A DNA stretch of 64,000 nucleotides from Ensifer sp. USDA 6670. Its GTDB lineage: Bacteria; Pseudomonadota; Alphaproteobacteria; Rhizobiales; Rhizobiaceae. The notes below the pieces were generated by a model that saw nothing but the letters and a program-made list of their open reading frames with translations, was not told the origin of the DNA and did no database searches. Shown piece by piece: positions 17,416 through 25,641 of the stretch. Location: assembly GCA_000421085.1 (NCBI GenBank), contig ATWE01000009.1, forward strand, positions 1-64,000, in the 5' to 3' direction. Within the stretch, counting starts at the first letter, position 1. Each line of letters begins with the position of its first letter. A program made the position numbers and the translations under genes.

Positions 17416-17470
17416 GGGTTTATCTCCGAAAGTTGGAAAATATTGTGAGGAAGAGAAGTGCGCTTGCTTC

Positions 17471-17773
17471 TCAGCCGGCGACCTTGGTCAGCCGGTGCAG
17501 GGCGAAGTCGGCAAAATAGTCGGCGACGCCGCTCGCCTGAAACCGCTGCATGGCAGCGCCCTGCATATGGGCGCGCCAATCGTCCTCGCTCGCCCAGCTT
17601 TCGACGAAGATGCGGACGCGTCCATCGTCGAGAGACTGATGCAACTCGTAGCGGAGGCAACCGTCTTCCGTCAGGGTCTCCGCAACCAGCTTTTCCTGGG
17701 CGGCGCGAAGCGCCGCCTCCTTGCCGGGCTTTGCCGTGGTGATGGCGATGATGGTCAAAGGTGTGTTTGACAT
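17471..17773 (-). CDS. ABM-family monooxygenase (YgiN-like)
   Basis: Dimeric alpha/beta-barrel protein of 100 aa. PLTIIAITTAKPGKEAALRA opens the fold, then LTEDGCLRYELHQSLDD and VESWASEDDWRAHM follow as in quinol monooxygenase YgiN-like proteins. It lies 15 bp after the SDR gene and 55 bp before the DJ-1-like gene in the same operon. Likely role: oxidation or handling of quinol-type compounds; substrate inferred only from family. Confidence 0.88.
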   Translation of the reverse strand: MSNTPLTIIAITTAKPGKEAALRAAQEKLVAETLTEDGCLRYELHQSLDDGRVRIFVESWASEDDWRAHMQGAAMQRFQASGVADYFADFALHRLTKVAG

Positions 17774-17787
17774 CGGGAAAGCCTTTC

Positions 17788-18579
17788 TCAGGCAATTGTG
17801 TTGACGAGGCCGCCTTCGGCACGAAGGGCAGCTCCGTTGGTGGCCGATGAGCGGGGGCTGGCGAGATAGGCAACGAGGTTTGCCACCTCTTCCGCTTCCA
17901 CCATGCGCTGGAGAATCGAAGCAGCGCGGGCTGTGGCGAAGAATTCGGCCTCGATCTGCTTGATCGGCGCGGACGGATCGCTTGCCTGGCTGCGCAGGAA
18001 GGTCTCAATGCCGTCCGAGCGGGTCGGGCCTGGCAGCACGGAATTGACCGTAACGTTAGTGCCGCGTGTCAGCTGGGCCAATCCGCGCGAGATCGACAGT
18101 TGCGCCGTCTTGCTCGTTGCGTAGTGGATCATGTCTTCAGGGATGGCGAGGCCAGACTCACTGGAAATGAAGATGATCCGGCCCCAGTTGCGCTCCAGCA
18201 TGCCAGGAAGATAGGTGCGCGACAGGCGCACGCCGCTCATGACATTGACGTCGAACAGATGGCTCCAGTCGGCGTCGGTGATGTCGCCGAAGGCCTTGCT
18301 CTCGTAAATGCCGAGATTGTTGACGAGGATATCGACCGACGGTTCGGCCTGCGCAATGATTGCAGCACCCTCGGCGCTGGCCGCGTCTGCCAGAATGCCT
18401 GTGATTTCAGATCCGCCGGCAGCCTTGATCCCGGCGATCGCGCTGTCGAGCTTGGCGCGGTCGCGTCCCGTGATGACAACCCGCGCGCCTTCGGTGGCGA
18501 GCGTGCGGGCGATTTCAAGGCCAATGCCGGCGGTGGCGCCGGTCACAAGTGCGGTCTTTCCGTTCAGTTGCAGGTCCAT
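17788..18579 (-). CDS. short-chain dehydrogenase/reductase
   Basis: Cytoplasmic SDR of 263 aa. Cofactor motif TGATAGIG near residue 14, NNLG motif, catalytic Ser in IFISSESGL and YATSKTA Tyr-Lys pair. I start at ATG 18579 (MDLQLNGK), which places the Rossmann motif at the usual position; ten upstream codons look like leader. First gene of the SDR-ABM-DJ-1 operon, divergent from the LysR gene at 18677 and probably regulated by it. Confidence 0.9.
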   Translation of the reverse strand: MDLQLNGKTALVTGATAGIGLEIARTLATEGARVVITGRDRAKLDSAIAGIKAAGGSEITGILADAASAEGAAIIAQAEPSVDILVNNLGIYESKAFGDITDADWSHLFDVNVMSGVRLSRTYLPGMLERNWGRIIFISSESGLAIPEDMIHYATSKTAQLSISRGLAQLTRGTNVTVNSVLPGPTRSDGIETFLRSQASDPSAPIKQIEAEFFATARAASILQRMVEAEEVANLVAYLASPRSSATNGAALRAEGGLVNTIA

Positions 18580-18676
18580 GTCGTGTCTCCGGATTGTTGC
18601 TGGAGACAATTTATGATTTGAAAGTCAGAGGCACTATTGCCTGCAGAAGACATGAACCTGTGAATGAGGATCATCA

Positions 18677-19597
18677 ATGCCACGTATCCTGATGGAACGT
18701 TCCGGCGAAATGGAGGTGTTTGCCCGCGTCGTGCAGGATGGCGGATTCTCCGCCGCCGCCCGTAACCTCGACATCACGCCATCCGCCGTCAGCAAGTTGA
18801 TCGCGCGTCTGGAAGCAAGGCTTGGCACCCGACTGTTGGTGCGTACGACCCGCGCCCTGACGCTGACGGAAGAAGGCGAAGCCTATCATCATGCCGCGCT
18901 CAGGATTCTGCAGGAACTGAACGAAGCGGACCAGGAAGCGGCAGGTGGCGCCATCCGCGGGCGGCTGCGGATCAACACGACGATACCCTTCGGCACGATG
19001 TTTGTCGCACCGGCAATCCCGGACTTCATTGCGCACAATCCCGATCTGATCGTCGATCTTTCGTTCACCGACGGCATTGTCGATCTGGTGGCGGAAAAGA
19101 CTGATGTCGCCATCCGAATGGGCAATTTGCCGGACAGCGGGCTGATCGCCCGCAAGCTGGGGCAGAGCCGGCGCGTGGTCTGTGCCTCACCCGACTACCT
19201 GGCACGCCGGGGTGTTCCGGAAAACCCAGCGGATCTTGCGCGTCACGACTGCCTGACATTTAATTTCCGGCGTGCAAGACCGTCATGGCCGTTTCGCTGC
19301 GATGGTCAGGAAGTCGCACAGCCGGTCAACGGCAGTATCGTCGTCAACAACGGCGAGACGATGAAGCAGATGGCGCTGGCAGGGGCCGGCATCGCCCGCG
19401 TGGGTCTGTTCCATGTGGCGGACGAGATTGCGGCGGGGCGGTTGATCCCTCTACTCGAAGACCAGAACCCGGGCGACCTTGAACCGGTACATGCCGTCTA
19501 TGTCGGCGGCGGCCCCCTGCCCCACCGCGTTCGTGCCTTTGTCGAACATATGGTTGCGACACTGGCTCATCAGCCGTTGCTGAATGGCACGTCCTGA
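18677..19597 (+). CDS. LysR-family transcriptional regulator
   Basis: Regulator of 306 aa. HTH at residues 10-65 (FARVVQDGGFSAAARNLDIT, then SAVSKLIARLEARLGTRLLV), then the effector domain with TDVAIRMGNLPDSGLIARKL. The sequence is close to the DsdC/YafC-like group that regulates neighbouring oxidoreductases. It is divergent from the SDR operon across about 97 bp, so it most likely senses the compound that operon detoxifies. Confidence 0.92.
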   Translation: MPRILMERSGEMEVFARVVQDGGFSAAARNLDITPSAVSKLIARLEARLGTRLLVRTTRALTLTEEGEAYHHAALRILQELNEADQEAAGGAIRGRLRINTTIPFGTMFVAPAIPDFIAHNPDLIVDLSFTDGIVDLVAEKTDVAIRMGNLPDSGLIARKLGQSRRVVCASPDYLARRGVPENPADLARHDCLTFNFRRARPSWPFRCDGQEVAQPVNGSIVVNNGETMKQMALAGAGIARVGLFHVADEIAAGRLIPLLEDQNPGDLEPVHAVYVGGGPLPHRVRAFVEHMVATLAHQPLLNGTS

Positions 19598-20141
19598 CCT
19601 GAGCACTATGGGACAAGGTGGTCTTGTTGCCCAACTCGATCGAGACGGGACATACTTTTTTCATGTGATTTGACGTTACCGCGCCGCGGTCATTCTCTGT
19701 TGACGCCCACTGAGTGAACGTCCTGATTTCGGCTGCCTCAGCGACCCGGGCTTGCACCGGAAACCGCCGATCGGTTCGAAACGCGCTTCATACGATAAAT
19801 CGCGCCGCGCATGGACTGGACGTAACGACCGAGGATGCATTTACTGAAATTGGAACAAATTTCTGAGACCTCAACCGCCAGCGGGAGGCCGGGATTTGGT
19901 AGGCCAACTCTGCATACTTTTCATTTGGACGCCCCCCCGCCTGCAAGAGAAGAGGCGGCCGCTCGGCTTAGGATCGTGCAACACCAGCCGCGCGATGATC
20001 CGGAAGCAAAGCTGAAGCTGACCCAGATGGCAGCCTAACAGAAGCCGAAAAACGGGTCAGGATCGAGCAGATGATCAGGATCCGGCGCGCGCCGCGCCAT
20101 CCCGCCACCTAGTCTGCCTCTATCACAATAGGGACTGGGAC
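19598..20141. other. intergenic, no confident gene
   Basis: About 540 bp. One 67-codon plus-strand frame (19835-20038) begins with ATG but shows no recognisable motif, and the minus frames are low-complexity shadows. I see no transposase relic. Part of it must hold the promoter for the aldo/keto reductase gene. Confidence 0.35.
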
Positions 20142-21197
20142 ATGACCTTAGGACATCATACGAAACGTCGGACATTCCTGACCGGCTCGGCAGCCGTCGC
20201 TACGACATCGATTTTGGCTGCGGTTCTTCCGATTCGCCCGGCCGGAGCACAACAGGCCGGCCGCACGCCGATCAGACGCCCAATCCCGAAATCGGGCGAG
20301 ATGATCCCGGCCATAGGCCTCGGCACGTTTGAGACTTTCGACATCCTACCCGGCGAGCCCCGAGATCACGTTCGTGATGTCATCCGATTGTTCCACGAGA
20401 ATGGTGGGCGGGTCATCGATACTTCTCCGCTTTACGGGATGGCCGAGGTTTGTGTCGGTGATTTTGTCATGGACCTCGGTATCACTGACGACATCTTCAT
20501 CACCAACAAAACATGGACGACAGGCGACTATCTTTCGGACAACAGCCATTCGGAGCGACAACTGAGACAATCGCGCGAAAGGCTCTGGCGGGATCGGATC
20601 GACGTCCTGCAAGTTCACAGCCTCGAGAACCACGACCAGGTACGCCACTGGCTGGCCCAAAAGAAAGCTGAGGGCTCGGTGCGCTACATCGGGATCACGC
20701 AATGGAGTCCCGAATATTACGACACGATGGAGCGCCTCGTGAACACGGGCACGCTGGATTTCATGCAAATCGCCTATACGATAGTGACGCGCGCCGCCGA
20801 GAAACGGCTGCTCGATGCATGTTCTGCGAACGGCGTCGCGGTCCAGGTCAACATCCCCTTCGAGAAGGCACGGCTGTTCACGCCTGTCGCCGGGCAGCCG
20901 GTTCCGGATTTCGCACGGGAGCTGGGTATCGAGACCTGGGCCCAATATTTCCTGAAATGGATTATCTCCCATCCGGCGGTGACCAACGTCATCCCTGCGA
21001 CCAGTCAGCCGGAGCACGTCGTCGATAACATGGGTGCGCTTTACGGCGACCTTCCCGATCAGGCGACGCGCAAACGGATGGCGGATCACTACACCAGGCT
21101 GGCAGGCCTCGCGGACGCGCTTAAACAACCTCCGTATCCCGGCAAGAATTATGGAGGCGTCGTCGCGTGGCCTTTCCCGCAACCCAAGCGCACCTGA
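20142..21197 (+). CDS. Tat-exported aldo/keto reductase
   Basis: Aldo/keto reductase of 351 aa. A Tat leader opens the protein (TKRRTFLTGSAAVATTSILA, cut near AGAQQ). AKR catalytic residues are present: Asp and Tyr in VIDTSPLYGMAEV, Lys in IFITNKTWT, His in VLQVHSLENH. The NADP site region NVIPATSQPEHV is near residue 285. A periplasmic AKR must be exported folded with cofactor, hence Tat. It overlaps the SUMF1-domain gene by 31 bp, which implies co-translation. The substrate is unknown. Confidence 0.88.
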   Translation: MTLGHHTKRRTFLTGSAAVATTSILAAVLPIRPAGAQQAGRTPIRRPIPKSGEMIPAIGLGTFETFDILPGEPRDHVRDVIRLFHENGGRVIDTSPLYGMAEVCVGDFVMDLGITDDIFITNKTWTTGDYLSDNSHSERQLRQSRERLWRDRIDVLQVHSLENHDQVRHWLAQKKAEGSVRYIGITQWSPEYYDTMERLVNTGTLDFMQIAYTIVTRAAEKRLLDACSANGVAVQVNIPFEKARLFTPVAGQPVPDFARELGIETWAQYFLKWIISHPAVTNVIPATSQPEHVVDNMGALYGDLPDQATRKRMADHYTRLAGLADALKQPPYPGKNYGGVVAWPFPQPKRT

Positions 21198-21880
21198 CAT
21201 TGATAATATTCCTAGTCGCACCACCTGCCATCCTTGGCGCCAGCGACCGGATCGCCATCGGCGATTTTGCCATAGACCGCGACGAGGTCACCATCCGTGA
21301 CTTCGCTGCCTTCGCCGAGGCAACGAAGCTGAAGACCGCCGCCGAACAGGAAGGCGGGGGCCATGAATGGGGAAGCGGCTGGGAACGCCGTCCCGGCTGG
21401 ACGTTTCGCACCCCCTATGGTGAACCAACACTAGACACGCTCGAACCTGCCGTGCACCTCAGCTGGCACGAGGCAAGAGGCTACTGCGCTTGGGTCGGCG
21501 GGCGCCTGCCGACGCGCGAGGAATGGCGGCGGGCAGCCTACCGGGAACATGGCGGCGGGTCCGCAGCAGGCTTCGTCACGGGTACTACATATCGGTATCC
21601 GACCGGCGCTACGCCTGAAGGGGCAAATACCAGCGAAGATGACGCCTGGGCGAGGCATGCGCCACGAGGAGCCACCCGGCAGGGCGTCAATGGCCTCTAC
21701 GACATGGGTGGCAATGTTTGGGAATGGCTCGCGGACCGGGAAGGCGGCGACGCGCTGACCGCCGGAGGCTCCTGGTGGTATGGTCCGGACAAGATGCGGG
21801 AAGAGTCCATGCAGTGGAAGCCCGCCGACTTCTACGGCGCCTATATCGGATTCCGCTGTGCCTATGACCTTAAATCCTAA
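21167..21880 (+). CDS. SUMF1/FGE-fold protein, probably exported
   Basis: Protein of 237 aa with a short N-terminal hydrophobic segment (LTLIIFLVAPPAILGAS) and a formylglycine-generating-enzyme-like fold: FAIDRDEVTIRDFAAFAE, VHLSWHEARGYCAWVGGRLP, EEWRRAAYREHG, GLYDMGGNVWEWL and YIGFRCA. The Cys pair that binds copper in true FGE is not both present; only the late FRCA Cys is clear, so it is probably not a sulfatase activator. Such domains also serve as structural or oxidase modules. It overlaps the preceding aldo/keto reductase gene by 31 bp and may be its partner. Confidence 0.8.
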   Translation: MAFPATQAHLTLIIFLVAPPAILGASDRIAIGDFAIDRDEVTIRDFAAFAEATKLKTAAEQEGGGHEWGSGWERRPGWTFRTPYGEPTLDTLEPAVHLSWHEARGYCAWVGGRLPTREEWRRAAYREHGGGSAAGFVTGTTYRYPTGATPEGANTSEDDAWARHAPRGATRQGVNGLYDMGGNVWEWLADREGGDALTAGGSWWYGPDKMREESMQWKPADFYGAYIGFRCAYDLKS

Positions 21881-22027
21881 CTGCTGCAGGAATGCTCTCA
21901 CGGACTATTGAACGGTACAGTGGAAAAACCACCGATATTTCGGATGCGTGTACCTGTAACCAGCCATACGCTCGGCTTCCTGTCCGCGTTATACAGCATA
22001 GCGGGAGGCTAGCCGAGTGGTGTACCG

Positions 22028-22264
22028 ATGCAGCAGACGATGAATACGGGAGACTGGCAACTTACACAGCCGCCCCAAGACCATCTTAAAGCCGAATGGT
22101 GCGGTGGCCGGTTTGAGACCGCCCGGAGAGGTCGTACGGGAGAGGTCGAAGGCAAGATCGACCCGCACTTCCACCTCATTATGGTGACCCTAAACGGCGG
22201 CGCCGCCTATCATGCTTTTCGTACGGACGACGGGTATCGGTATGAGGGGCGCGACGTCAAGGGC
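22028..22264 (+). pseudogene. AraC-family regulator, N-terminal fragment
   Basis: About 79 codons (GRTGEVEGKIDPHFHLIMVT, then YRYEGRDVKG) that resemble the effector-domain N-terminus of AraC-type regulators. The open frame continues to 22366 but switches to ISL3 antisense sequence at about 22265. The DNA-binding half is missing and is not found beyond the insertion relic. Confidence 0.55.
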
Positions 22265-23217
22265 ATGGTCAATGCCGCCCGATTTCTGTCTCGAGGTGCA
22301 TTGGAAGTAAGCCAATTCGCGATGCTGCGGCGCTCGTATCCGGTCCGCCTTGCAATCTCGCTGTAGGTGAGGTCCTGCTGGCGCAAAGCTTGAAGCGTCT
22401 CGAAAATCTCCTGACGGGATTGCCTGTGCGCCAAGCGGGCACGGCGCTGTTGTGACCTGGCGCTGGCCATCGCATCTTCGGAGAGAATGGGTCTGACATG
22501 GGCGTGACCATAAACGCTCATCTGTTCCTTCATTGCCTCCCTGAGATTTTGGACCAGATGAAAACGGTCAGCTACCTGGCGGGCCTGCGGTGCGCCCTCC
22601 CGGGCTGCCTGGGCATATAGGCCACAGCGATCTCGGCTAACGACCTCAATAGTCGGACGTTCTCGCAACCATGCTTTTGCGCTCTCGACGCTGCGGTCGT
22701 CCAGAACATCGACAACCGAATGACGCTCGAGATCGACCATGATCGTGCCGCACCGCGAGGAATGCCGCCAGCTCCAATCATCAATGCCCACGACCCGATG
22801 CATCAAGTATTCACCCGGGCGACCGCCCATCCTGTGGCCAATCAAGCCCACTATCTCAGCCATCCGTTCAGTTCGTCGCATGTAGGGCGAAGCAATCTCG
22901 GGCAACCTGTCGGTGAACGTCCGTCGCCCGCATTTTCGGTGTCTACACTGCCACCGGTTCAGTGCGAGGTTGATCTTCACAACTTGACCCTGAACAGGCA
23001 AGTCCTGGAGGCGGCGGTTATGCCAGCCGTGCCGATGCCGGCTTCGCGCTCCGCAATCCGGGCAAATACCGACAGGTTTTGCAGCGGCAGACACAACCCA
23101 GTTCTCTGCATCTTGAAGGGCGATACCCAGAACTTTGACCCCTGGGCCGGGCGACCATTTCAATTTCGTTCGCATCCCCGCTGATAGCAATCGCGGCGCT
23201 AACACTCTGTTAACCAC
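22210..23217 (-). pseudogene. ISL3-family transposase, internally deleted and truncated
   Basis: The N-terminus is intact with the ISL3 zinc ribbon (CPDCGARSRHRHGW and CRHRKCGRRTFTD). Between GHRMGGRPGEYLMHR and VVGIDDWSWRHSSR roughly 50 residues normally present are missing without a frameshift, so an in-frame deletion occurred. The DDE-type block (DLERHSVVDVLDDRSVES, RDRCGLYAQAAREGAPQ, ADRFHLVQNL) follows. The C-terminal third is lost: similarity ends near 22265 where the AraC fragment starts, and the last codons to 22210 are read-through. Inactive. Confidence 0.85.
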
Positions 23218-23236
23218 AGAAATTGAGGAAGAACCC

Positions 23237-23255
23237 GTTTAAGTGCCAAATGACA
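23237..23255 (-). repeat. IS21-like terminal sequence
   Basis: Read on the minus strand this is TGTCATTTGGCACTTAAAC, a close match to the ends at 16176 and 44444 (TGTC..TTGGCACTTAA). It lies just upstream of the ISL3 relic start, so another IS21-type relic abuts it. Confidence 0.4.
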
Positions 23256-23490
23256 TCATAGAGGAGGTCCTCTTGGAGAAGATCACGGATCGTTGTCCGC
23301 ACAGCGATCCCCGAAGATCGAGTAGGCTGCGTGACAACTGCGTAGCCGTCGCCTACCGAGTCGGAGGTGCCAACGGTGCTCCGTTACCGATATCTCCGGA
23401 ATTAGGTAGCAAACAGGATTGCGCGGGCCATGAGCCTCAACCGAAACGGCCTCCGAACAAACCGCGGCTGTGCCCAAGCGACGTCATCGC
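23256..23490. other. intergenic with a hairpin
   Basis: No coding frame. A stem GTAGGC/GCCTAC encloses 23322-23356 with inner complementary bases (GCTGCG..CGTAGC). It could be an RNA structure or part of an IS end; nothing decides between these. Confidence 0.3.
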
Positions 23491-24102
23491 TTAATCCTTT
23501 ACCGGCGCCTCGCCGTCAGCCCGCTTCCCAGCGCCTTGCTGCGTGGCCAGATACTCAAAAAACGCCAGCGCCTGGCGGCGTTCGAGTTCATATTTTTTCA
23601 CTTCATAAGGAAGAAGCTTCGTCCTCATCTCGACATCGTTGGAGGCTGTTTGCAGCGCCTTCACTTCCTTGCTTAGTATCATTGCATCGATGCGACCGAT
23701 CTCACGGAGCTTCCACATGTCCTGGACGTGGAATTGACTGAGGATTGTCGTAAATAGCCCCGTCAGTAGGGGCAGGCCTACAACGAGCGCCTTCGCTGCG
23801 GCCCCTTTGTTGGCAAATTCCAGGGCGACAAGCAGCGAAGTGACGACTGACCCGATCAGTATCGCGAGCGTCAGGCCCACGAAGAGCGCGCCATAGAGCC
23901 AGCTGTAGTAATCATACCAATCGGCGTGCTCCTCAAGTTCTTCGACCAGTTCCTTTTTTCGCTCGTACGGATTGTCGCCATTCGTTGACGCCGGCTGCGA
24001 TGTGGTCGGCTGCGAAACTTGTTGTCGCGACGGCTCTTGAGCAAGCGCGACCACAGCGAAGAACAACATGAAGAATCCAGCTACAGTCCGGCTCAGGAAC
24101 AT
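23491..24102 (-). CDS. exported 2-TM protein, SLATT-like in shape
   Basis: Unrecognised protein of 203 aa. A signal-like N-terminus (FFMLFFAVVALAQ) is followed by a polar Ser/Thr/Gln linker, a charged helix (ERKKELVEELEEHADWYDYY), a first TM (LYGALFVGLTLAILIGSVVT), a second TM (ALVVGLPLLTGLFTTILSQF) and a long C-terminal amphipathic or coiled helix. The helix-TM-TM-helix order resembles SLATT pore-forming effectors, but SLATT proteins normally lack a signal peptide, so this is only a shape match. It is divergent from a lipoprotein gene at 24284 and opens the protease/oxidase island. Confidence 0.6.
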   Translation of the reverse strand: MFLSRTVAGFFMLFFAVVALAQEPSRQQVSQPTTSQPASTNGDNPYERKKELVEELEEHADWYDYYSWLYGALFVGLTLAILIGSVVTSLLVALEFANKGAAAKALVVGLPLLTGLFTTILSQFHVQDMWKLREIGRIDAMILSKEVKALQTASNDVEMRTKLLPYEVKKYELERRQALAFFEYLATQQGAGKRADGEAPVKD

Positions 24103-24283
24103 GCCCTACTCCCATTATCTCCTCATTGGCAGTATTCTACCTTTACGAGCGAGTTTTACAATGTGCATCTCCGCTACACTTTCGCGTGGCTTAGGCAACC
24201 TGATTTGTAAAAATAACTTCCAGTTGTTCGCGCAAAGGTTTTATGTTTTAGTCTGCGCTGAAGTACATCTCATGGGGGAAGAG

Positions 24284-25306
24284 ATGAAGCGGATTGCGGT
24301 TTTGAGTGTATTGGCTTTCGCGTTGAGCGGATGTGTCGGAAATCCGGATTTTGACCTTAGAGTGAAGGACTCGGAGTACGGGAGTGCGGTATTTCGCGTC
24401 GCCTCTATCATGGCAAATGTTAAATGTGAGCTTTGGGAAGCTGCCAACAGCGTCCAGGAACTGCCCTCATTTCGCAACGATACCGATCTAAAACCCAGGG
24501 ATAGCGATCGACCTGAGCCCGGTCGAGAATTTAACCTCCAGAATATATTCTCGGCCGTCGCCTATGTCGGAGAGATGTCGATTACCCTTGACGCGACAGA
24601 GAAGGCTGGAACCACCCCCTCGGCGAACTTCTTCGGATGGGGTTCGGAGGCACATCCGCTGTCGGTTACCGCTGAAGCATCATTGAGTGAAGTGGGACAC
24701 CGAGAGAGCACGACGTATCATTCCGTTGACTTCGAGCGGCTCGTAAAAGGAAACGATGTTCCCGCGGCGCTTCCTCCCCGTGCGCCGTGCAGGACAGGTA
24801 CAGAATTGAGCGGGCCTTTAAAGATCCGGGAAATTCTACAGGCGGGGTTGGTTGCAAGCGACATGAACGATCTTTCCGTATGGCCGGGCAATGTGTCGAA
24901 CCCGGGCGCGAAAGGAAGCGGGGTGGAAGACAAGTACTCCGCTGGGCAGATTCACGCAGTTATCGACTTCACCACTGTGAGCAGCGTTTCGGGCGGACCG
25001 ACATGGTCGCTTAGGCATTTTGAGGGCCCCGGAAAGGGGCTACTGAGCGCGAGCCGCGTTGCAAAGCACCAGTTGATTTTCACCTTCATCCCCATCTGCA
25101 TTCGCGAGAAACACCAACGCATTACGACTACGGCCACGCTCCCCTACGAATACAAGCCCAAATTGCCCCGGGGGGCACCACGGTGGGCGAACTACCTTCC
25201 TCCCTGTGGAACGGCGAGCGCTGCTGAGAATAAGGCAGTGGCGCTCGGCAGGGCACACAATGTGAATATTTTGGAGCGATCGAGAGAGCTTCGCATCCTG
25301 CAATGA
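24284..25306 (+). CDS. lipoprotein of unknown function
   Basis: A lipoprotein signal is clear: MKRIAVLSVLAFALSGC with lipobox LSGC, so the mature protein is lipid-anchored through Cys17. I chose ATG 24284 because GGGGGAAG lies 5 nt upstream and gives the correct signal; the open frame upstream is longer. The mature 324 aa are rich in polar and beta-forming residues with several Cys and no motif I know. It is divergent from the 2-TM protein and may form a cell-envelope pair with it. Confidence 0.7.
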   Translation: MKRIAVLSVLAFALSGCVGNPDFDLRVKDSEYGSAVFRVASIMANVKCELWEAANSVQELPSFRNDTDLKPRDSDRPEPGREFNLQNIFSAVAYVGEMSITLDATEKAGTTPSANFFGWGSEAHPLSVTAEASLSEVGHRESTTYHSVDFERLVKGNDVPAALPPRAPCRTGTELSGPLKIREILQAGLVASDMNDLSVWPGNVSNPGAKGSGVEDKYSAGQIHAVIDFTTVSSVSGGPTWSLRHFEGPGKGLLSASRVAKHQLIFTFIPICIREKHQRITTTATLPYEYKPKLPRGAPRWANYLPPCGTASAAENKAVALGRAHNVNILERSRELRILQ

Positions 25307-25641
25307 TAATGAAGCCGGCGTAGAGCCAAGGGACGGTCCCGGCCAACTGCGTTGAGGTCGCCCAGGCGGGATTGGCATAGATGCCCGCCGCATTGTCGAG
25401 CAGGTCCAGTGGTCGCCGTATCGAGTGTCATCGGGCTCCTGCTGCGCCCTCTCGATTTTCTCAGGCACGGCGTATTCGACGGCTGGCGACTGGGCAAGGC
25501 GCTGATGGCGCTCTACCTCGACAATAACTCATGCCGTCGTCTAAGCTACAGGTCCTAACCGAGAGAGAGGGGCGGCTGGTGATGATCGCAACTTGCGGAA
25601 CAACGCATCGCGAACAATAACCTGCAGCTATCCGCGTCCCG
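25307..25641. other. intergenic with weak coding traces
   Basis: About 335 bp between convergent genes. On the minus strand NAAGIYANPAWATSTQLAG followed by TVPWLYAGFIIIAG looks like the end of a membrane-protein gene, but it is short and without start. Probably a relic scrap. Confidence 0.3.
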
